This document shows, piece after piece, positions 57,750-64,000 of a stretch of DNA of 64,000 nucleotides; position 1 is the stretch's first letter; each line of letters opens with the position of its first letter. Made by a program: the position numbers and the translations under genes. Under the pieces are notes generated by a model. It was not told the DNA's origin. It ran no database searches and saw only the letters and a program-made list of their open reading frames with translations. The DNA comes from Anaeramoeba flamelloides (Eukaryota > Metamonada > Anaeramoebidae), in the NCBI GenBank assembly GCA_027625915.1, contig JANTQA010000057.1, positions 2,728,001-2,792,000 on the forward strand, read 5' to 3'.

Positions 57750-59305
57750 TTAAATCTGGAAATGGGTAATGATAGATCATTGGGGTTCTTTGAGAGTAAA
57801 TCAAAAAAACAAATTTGAGGAGATATGTATTTTTTCAATTTTTTTTTTTTCATTCGTCAACAACAAGAAATTTCACTTCTTGCTAATAAACTTGTGGAAA
57901 TCTTATTTCAAGTTTTTTTTTTTCTTCAATACAAGTATATTTTAGACTATTTTCTTCTTCTTTATCTTCTTACATTGGAAAGGGTTTGTAAAAAATAGTA
58001 GCTCATAGCTTGCCCCCATTTCTATTTCTTTTTTTACAATTTAAATCTTTAAAGCCCTTCTCAGGATTTAAAAATCGAAAATGTTTCTCCAAAAACATTT
58101 ATTTTCAATTAACTTTTTGAAAAGTTTTTTTTTAGAAATTGGATTTTCAATTTTTTCATTTTTTTTAATTATGAAAACAAAATAAAAAACAAAAAACAAA
58201 AAGAATTCTGTTGAAAGTGAAGTTGCCTAAAGGTTTTGGAAATTTACAAATACAGAAAATTTTTTAAACAATAGCAAAGCTTTAGAATTTTTGCTGGAAA
58301 ATTCTGAAAACCCAATATAGAAAAAAAGTTTAGGAAAATATGAAAACAAGAAAAAGAAAAAAAAATCTTAACTTTCGAAGAAACTATTAAACACTCAAGA
58401 AACGCTTGTAGATTTTAAAAAAAAATAATAAAAAATATATTCCAGATTGATGAAAATTTACAAGAAGCATCAATACTGAATAGTATATTTCCCCAAGAAG
58501 AATTTATTTAATTTCCATTTCAAAATATTCCTAATTTTTTCTTATACTTTTTTATTTTTTCATTTTCTTTTTTTTTATTTTTTTTACTTTTTCAAATTTG
58601 ATCTACTTTTTTCCTTGTAAAAAAAGAAATACAAATAAAACAACAACAATTTAATTTAAAAGCTATTTAAATTTTCTTTTTTGTTTAATTCAATTGGACA
58701 TTTTTTTTATGAATGAAAATTGATTTGGATTAACGAATAATTTTCATTTGTAAAAAAAATGTTTTTCACTAGAAGGGGAATTTGTGCCCTTTTATACCTA
58801 AGCAACCACTTTAAGAACAAATCTTTTTTACAAAATCCTTTTTTCAACTATTGTTAATAAATTTCTTTTTTTCAAATATTTTTATCAAACTAAAGACAAA
58901 ATAAAGAATATTCCATAAAGATTAAATGAAAAGGATTGAATTCTCGGAATTAAAAAATAACAACAAAAAGTTAAACTATTTTTCAGTCAAAGGAGCACAG
59001 TTGTGGCAATGGATGAATTACATGTGATTAAAGGGTTTGAATGGAGATTCGAAGAAAAAATATAATTTTGGAAATTTCCAAGTATTGAAAACATTTTTTC
59101 CGAATTTTTCCGCTTTTTTTCTTTTTTTTTTCAATCAATTTTTTCAACTGAAAAATAATTGTTTTGACAAATTTTTTTTTTATTGCAAGATCGGTAGCCA
59201 CTTGATAAAAAAGTGTTATTCTAATGTTATTTAAACAGTGAGAATTATTGTAGAACAATCATATTGATTTCTATGAGAAAATTATTTTTAGATCTTGGAT
59301 CCTGA
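57750..59305. other. Intronic/intergenic AT-rich stretch
   Basis: No gene and no clear repeat. Short complementary frames at 59028-59258 are A/T-driven. Confidence 0.5.
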
Positions 59306-59311
59306 AATTTG

Positions 59312-59456
59312 ATTAATAAATAGAAAACATTTTTCACTTCATTTTCATTTCCTTTTTCAAATAGAGACTACAAATTCGAACCTACTTTGTTTGGGGACTT
59401 GATTTCTAAAAGAAACGTCTGAAAAATGAAGTGAAAATTGTTTCCTATTTATTATT
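59312..59456. mobile_element. R5 short palindromic MITE-like element
   Basis: The arms of about 36 bp (59312-59347 and 59420-59456) are inverted repeats: ATTTTTCACTTCATTTTCA faces TGAAAAATGAAGTGAAAAT, and ATTAATAAATAG faces CTATTTATTATT. Single copy in the window. Confidence 0.75.
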
Positions 59457-59968
59457 CAAATACTAGTAGAAGTTCAAAACGAACATTGTTGTTTTTCTCA
59501 ATATGCCATAAGAATTTGGGTTTTTTAAATTTTTAAAAATATATATTGGTTGATTAGATTTGTCCCAGACAGGATACCAACTATTCTCTCCAATGTCTAT
59601 TAGTCTACTTATTCCTAATTTGTTCTTCAAGGGTCAATTGTAAAAAATAATTGATATTTGGAGATTTTTTTGGGAAACTTTTACAGGCTAAGAGTTTAAT
59701 TGGTACAATATTAGAGTTCCAACAAAAAAGAAATTTATTTTGTTTTGTTATCATCAACATTGAAAATGAAAATTCAAAATGTCATTTCAATATTTTTCTG
59801 GTTTATGTTTTTATTCCTTAAGGCGTTTTATTTTAATTCTAAACATATCCAAAGAAAGTAGGAAATTAAATCCAATACTACTTGAGGATATTAAGTTATA
59901 TTTTTACTATCGTCCTCGTTGAATAAAATATTACTTAAAAAATTACTAAATTCATATTTTTAAATATA

Positions 59969-60558
59969 AGCTATTTCCAAAAAAGAGGGGCAAATTTACT
60001 TTAATATATTTTTATTAAACTCAATCTTCATAAAACTATTTAAATATCCAAAATCATTAACTACCATTTATTGATTCTTGATAATAATTCAATTTTTTTC
60101 TTCGTATATTATTATTTCACATAAATAAAAGATATTAAATTTTCTGATCTCGATTTTATCTGATAGTTTTTAGGGGTGAAAAATAGTTATTTATTATTTT
60201 CTTTTTGATCAAAAAAATTTTTTTCATAAATTCTTTAATCTCGAAAATTTTCCAAGAATTGAAAATTTATAACTACATTTGGTTGTTTAAAAAATCATTT
60301 GTGCTCTTTACCATATTTCCCATTTTTTTATGAGAAATTGGTCGTAATCTATTTTCTCCATAAAAAGTGTTATTGGTTTTTTCATTTTTTGGAAATATTT
60401 CATCCAACATATTTTTGAAATAAATACCATAGTTATTGATTCAATTGGTATAAATGTTTATCTTAATATTGGTATTGTCAATTAATGAAAAGATCCACTA
60501 ACAAAGATAATTTTTCATGAAAAGTAAAAAAAAATGCCACACTTTTTCTGAAATGCCT
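59969..60558 (+). mobile_element. R2 element, copy 4
   Basis: It begins AGCTATTTCCAAAAAAGAGG and ends CACTTTTTCTGAAATGCCT, with TA at 59967-59968 and 60559-60560. 590 bp, close to the 584-bp reference. It lies about 90 bp from the RCC1 exon boundary. Confidence 0.88.
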
Positions 60559-60621
60559 TATATATTGTTTGATTGGAAAAATTAATGTTGGTAATTGAAA
60601 TATATGGGAAAATTTTTTGAG

Positions 60622-60652
<31 letters not shown>

Positions 60653-60653
<1 letters not shown>

Positions 60654-61007
60654 ATCTTGATTATATCCAACACCATAAGCATCATTTGTATCAAGAATAA
60701 AAAAATTTGTTTGACACCCTCCAACAATATCTCTAACTTTCAAGTTGTTTTTTGAAAAGAAAGTAATCGGTGTGGGTTCGCTCGATCTAAATTGTTTATC
60801 TTTAAAAGTTGAAACATTCATTGAATTATTCATAACCAATGTATATAAAGAACCGTCTTCTGCTAAGATTATTTGGGATTGATAATTTGTTGATATTTTT
60901 TTAATTTTTTTTTTTAAGTCAAATTTTTTTAATTTATTCGTTGAAGATTTATAATATAAAATATTTTTTTGATCTAAAATTAAAAAGCTATTGCTTCCTC
61001 CTACTAT
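60653..61007 (-). CDS. RCC1/BTB-domain protein, upstream exon
   Basis: The minus-strand exon starts after CCTTTAG (acceptor ending at 61008) with IVGGSNSFLILDQKNILYYK and continues through IILAEDGSLYTLV and VRDIVGGCQTNFFILDTN to DAYGVGYNQDG. These are RCC1-type blades. It is open for 355 nt with no stop and ends at G/GT. Together with the 3' exon this gives 553 residues. The first exon is not resolved; an ATG at 61162 with a GT at 61144 (MICSLI) would be in phase but is too short to trust. Confidence 0.75.
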
Positions 61008-61009
61008 CT

Positions 61010-61435
61010 AAAGGTTTGGTTTGTTTTTTTATTTTTTTATTATTTTTTGAATTTTTGAATATTAAAGCCAAATTAAATATTGAAAAAAAAAGAAAAAAAG
61101 TTTTGAGAAAAGTATAAAAAAAATTTTTAAAATAAAAAAACAACTATCAATGAACAAATCATTTGTAAGATTTATATCAGTTTTTCAACTTTTAATTATT
61201 GATTCAATCAAATATATATATATATATATATATAAAGGATCAAGAAATAAATAAATGTTGAAATTGTAATTTTGGTTATTAAGGTAAAGTAATTTCTTTT
61301 GATAAAAAAAAAATTTGAAAATTTTCTTGAAGGAATTGAAAATTTTTTTTTGATCTTTATTTGTGAGGGTCTAAATACCATTAAAAATCAAACCAACCTG
61401 TTGGTGTATGATAAATTTCTGAAATTTCAACAATC
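61010..61435. other. 5' region of the RCC1/BTB gene
   Basis: It contains a (TA)n tract at 61212-61234 and A-runs. The missing first exon or promoter may lie here; I cannot place it. Confidence 0.4.
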
Positions 61436-61439
61436 AAAA

Positions 61440-62055
61440 ACTCTATTACATTTTTTACTAAGGATCACAATTAAAAAATTTCATTTTGAAAAATTTTTTT
61501 TTAATTCCTTTTCCAAATCTAAAAATAGAAACCCAAAATACAGTATTCTAGTATTTAATAATTTAGATTAAGAACTTCCAAAAGTAACTATTTTTAGAAT
61601 TTTTGAATTTCAAAGATTAACTCAATAATCATCAACATAAAAGTACAAAGACTGATTAGTTTTGTTTACCTTTGATAAGTCTAATTATAGCATCAATATA
61701 TTTCCATGATTTGAGAAATAATTTGACAAAAAACTTTATTCGTTAATTATTTAATTTTTAAAAAAAAACGAATTTTTTAGTAACTAATCTACATTTCACC
61801 ATAAATTTAAGATAGATATTTTATGACTTTGTAGTCTGACTATTGATAATTCAATCATCAAATTTATGGCGAAATGCAGATTTTATTCTGAATTTGCTGG
61901 GTTTTTTACTAATAGATAGATCATTTTTAATTGATGTGATCAACAAATATTTCTACTTTGCAATCAATTTTTTAGAGACATTTGAACCATGTAACACTAA
62001 TGTGATTAGGTCCAATAACAACATACTTTGATCCTAGGCTTCTCCTTGGTAGACG
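61440..62055 (+). mobile_element. R6 palindromic element, copy 3
   Basis: Homologous to 50115-50820. The inner hairpin CTACATTTCACCATAAATTT (61789-61808) faces AAATTTATGGCGAAATGCAG (61860-61879). It ends near GGCTTCTCCTTGGTAGACGC. Confidence 0.7.
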
Positions 62056-62572
62056 CTAATCCCTTAAATTGATTAAATTTTACTGAAACCATATATAACA
62101 AAAATCGTACTTTGGCAAATATTGAGGATTTCTAAACAGCCAAAAAATTTACATGATTGAATTAAATCGATTTTGCACTGAAAGAAAAAGAAAACTCTTT
62201 GTTTCAAATTGAAGATATTTAAGCTAAGGAAATAAGGTATGTCCAAAAAATTGGGACATTTTTTTTATATATCTCATATAAAATTCTACCTTGTTGTTAG
62301 TGTGTTCTATTCTTAAATTGACAATATCAAATTAAGAGAAATATTAATACTGGTTGAATCAGTCAATATGATATTTTTCAAAATATATTCATCAAAATTT
62401 TTCCAAAAAAGGAAAAAAAATTATTGTACTTTTTTGATGAAATAGATTACCATAAAATTCAATAGAAAATTAACAATATGTTAAAGGATACTAAAAAGGA
62501 TTTTTGAAACAATAAAATATTGTTATAATTTTTTCATTCGATTGGAGAAATTTTTTCAACACTAAACCTTTT

Positions 62573-63534
62573 ACTTGGGATTTGGTTAGAAAAAAACACA
62601 CATCTTGAATATAATTTCAAAAAAGTAGAAAAGTCCTTGGAAACACTTAATCGATTGTTACAACAAAATAAACTCAACAATGGAGTCAAAATAACTTCTT
62701 TCAAAGCTCTCATTTTAAGTCAACTTTATTATGGTCTTGAAATATTTGACTTGAAACAAAATGATTTTGAAATAATTGATAGATTTATCAATAAATCAGT
62801 CACAAATTTCTTACAAATTAATATCCATTCACCTCGATTAATTTATAAAACTGAAGCAAAAATTGATCTCGCTAGATTAAAAGTATACCGAAGAAAATAT
62901 AAATTGATAGAAAAATTAGATTTCTTAAATTTAAAAAAAATTAAAAACAATACTAAATTTTCGAAAATTGGAAAATGAAAATATTAATTGGCACACTAAG
63001 GGATTAAAATTATTAGATTTAGAATTAAAAGTTTTTCGATTAACCGAATTGGAAAATTCACCTAGTTGGAAAGTTCAACAATATCTAAAAATTATAAAAC
63101 AACAAAATTGCAATTTCAAACAACAAAAGTATTTAAACTGGAAAGCTTCAAAAACAATTCTAAAATTTCGAAATTTTACTAATTGTTTAAATAGGTACTC
63201 TTATGTAACAAGTAAAAAATAAAAATAAAAATTGTGATTTATGTAAAGAAAAGTTAAATATTGATATCATTGAAGATTTAGATCATTTTTTTATGGGACT
63301 GTCCGGCCTATAAAATAAATCGAAAAAATCTGGATATCTGAATTTTTTGAAAAAATAAAAAAATTAATAATATCGGAGATATTATTAATAAAAAGAATTC
63401 ATCATATATATTATCATTAGTAAGTGATAATAAAATTTGTGATTCTTTAACAAAATTTCTAAAAAAAAGTTTAGAAATTAGGGTACACAGGAGAAAAGCA
63501 ATTTTCTCTCTTCAAAAATAAAAAAAAAAAAAAA
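62573..63534 (+). mobile_element. 5'-truncated LINE 3' end with target duplication
   Basis: The insertion lies between two copies of ACACTAAACCTTTT (62559-62572 and 63535-63548) and ends in a poly-A tail. It begins inside the end of a reverse-transcriptase domain (LGIWLEKNTHLEYNFKK, LNRLLQQNKLNNGVK, ALILSQLYYGLEIFD), the thumb-region pattern of non-LTR retrotransposons. RLIYKTEAKIDLARLKVYRR follows, and near the end CDLCKEKL with DHFFMG suggests the C-terminal zinc-knuckle region. The coding frame changes at about 62970, after 63220 and near 63290, so the copy is dead. The host of the missing 5' part is not in the window. Confidence 0.88.
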
Positions 63535-63552
63535 ACACTAAACCTTTTTATA

Positions 63553-63695
63553 GGAAACCAATTCTTATCCTTAAAAACTCTGATCTTTATAGATAAAACA
63601 CATCTATAAATTTCTAAATTAAAATTTAATAAAGTAACCTATTTTATTTGATCTATAGTTAGTCAAATATTTCGATCTCTTTATTAAAGCAAATT
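63553..63695 (+). repeat. R14 dispersed repeat, copy 2
   Basis: Shares AATTCTTATCCTTAAAA-type sequence, TTTAATAAAGTAACCTATTT, TTTGATCTATAGTTAGTC and CTCTTTATTAAAGCAAATT with 39717-39865. It begins right after the LINE target duplication. Confidence 0.6.
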
Positions 63696-63869
63696 ATGGT
63701 GGTGATCCCGAACAAATTCGACATAAAAGGAAACAAACACCAACAGCCCGGTTCAACAAAAGGTACAAAAAAAAAGATTTTTCAATAAAGTTTTTACTTT
63801 TTTTACTATTTTTAAACATATTTTCATACTCTCTTTCATTTTTCTCTTTCTTTCAGAAAACTAAATTGA
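63696..63869 (+). CDS. Possible exon pair at the right edge
   Basis: A patch less AT-rich than its flanks, about 63698-63760, ends at GTACAAAA. A T-rich intron ends CTTTCTTTCAG at about 63857. Two frames are open. One reads YGGDPEQIRHKRKQTPTAR, then FNKRKLN and a stop across the splice. The other starts at an ATG at 63696 (MVVIPNKFDIKGNKHQQPG) and gives only about 24 residues. The first looks like the basic C-terminus of a longer gene whose upstream exons were not found. No family is recognised. Confidence 0.35.
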
Positions 63870-63970
63870 GTTTAAAATACTTCTAATGACGTAATTAAAA
63901 GGTTCTTTTGACTACTCTTTGAATTAGGAGTCACAAATTTAGTCAATTCAAAACTATCTCTTTAACAGAT

Positions 63971-63990
63971 TAAGTGCTCTTGAGCACTTA
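63971..63990. repeat. Short perfect hairpin
   Basis: TAAGTGCTC and GAGCACTTA are exact inverted repeats around TT. Possibly chance or part of a repeat continuing beyond the window. Confidence 0.6.
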
Positions 63991-64000
63991 ACCCTTACCA

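Larger units (their letters stand above)
55134..60652 (-). other. Proposed 5.5-kb intron of the RCC1/BTB gene, filled with repeats
   Basis: On the minus strand the donor is G/GT at 60652 followed by a T-run, and the acceptor is TCAAAAG ending at 55134, preceded by a 25-A run. The join is in phase and restores an RCC1 motif. Inside lie R4 copy B, R5 and R2. Other likely introns in the window are about 46-135 nt, so this one is exceptional. The alternative is that the gene was split by insertions and is no longer functional. Confidence 0.6.

Overview
The window is nuclear-type DNA from a very AT-rich unicellular eukaryote. The signs are short GT-AG introns inside otherwise compact genes, a eukaryotic tRNA-Trp with A and B boxes and a T-run terminator, long AT-rich intergenic stretches, Asn-, Gln- and Asp-rich disordered proteins, and an RCC1-plus-BTB protein. 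Repeat-rich AT-biased amoebae such as Anaeramoeba, or a dictyostelid-like protist, fit this, but nothing read here fixes the species.

Genes are sparse. From left to right: a PARN-like deadenylase fragment (2693-3305, minus); a Lys-, Asp/Glu- and His/Gln-rich disordered protein (6785-7936, plus); a two-exon gene with an EQ repeat (13342-14070, minus); an intronless FAD-dependent carotenoid/retinol-type oxidoreductase that is clearly richer in G+C than its surroundings (21869-23434, minus); an 813-residue protein whose GATase/ThuA-like domain is split by a disordered insert of more than 500 residues (36267-38708, plus); tRNA-Trp(CCA) (47714-47785, plus); and an RCC1/BTB gene (61007 down to 53827, minus) whose two recognised exons lie 5.5 kb apart. 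Several shorter coding-like stretches are listed at low confidence (near 2.1, 14.6, 15.6, 29.4, 32.4, 48.7 and 63.7 kb).

Most of the rest is dispersed repeats, named here R1 to R14. R1 is a ~196-bp palindromic MITE with TA target duplications (nine copies, two of them degraded). R2 is a ~584-bp TA-flanked element (four copies). R3 (three), R5, R6 (three), R7 (two), R9 and the inverted repeat at 8.2 kb are other palindromic elements. R4 is a CACTA-like DNA transposon (three copies, one with both ends). R8, R10, R11 and R14 are diverged dispersed segments. R12 is a 1.5-kb element with 13-bp terminal repeats. There is also a GC-rich poly-A-tailed retroposon (two copies) and a 5'-truncated LINE with a 14-bp target duplication. 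No intact transposase was found, so the DNA elements look non-autonomous.

Repeats are inserted into each other (R1 in R2 in R4 at 44.9-47.1 kb; R1 in R8; R9 in R8), which gives their relative ages and confirms the TA target duplications. The genes show no operon-like relation. The one functional link is that the large RCC1/BTB intron has become a landing site for repeats.
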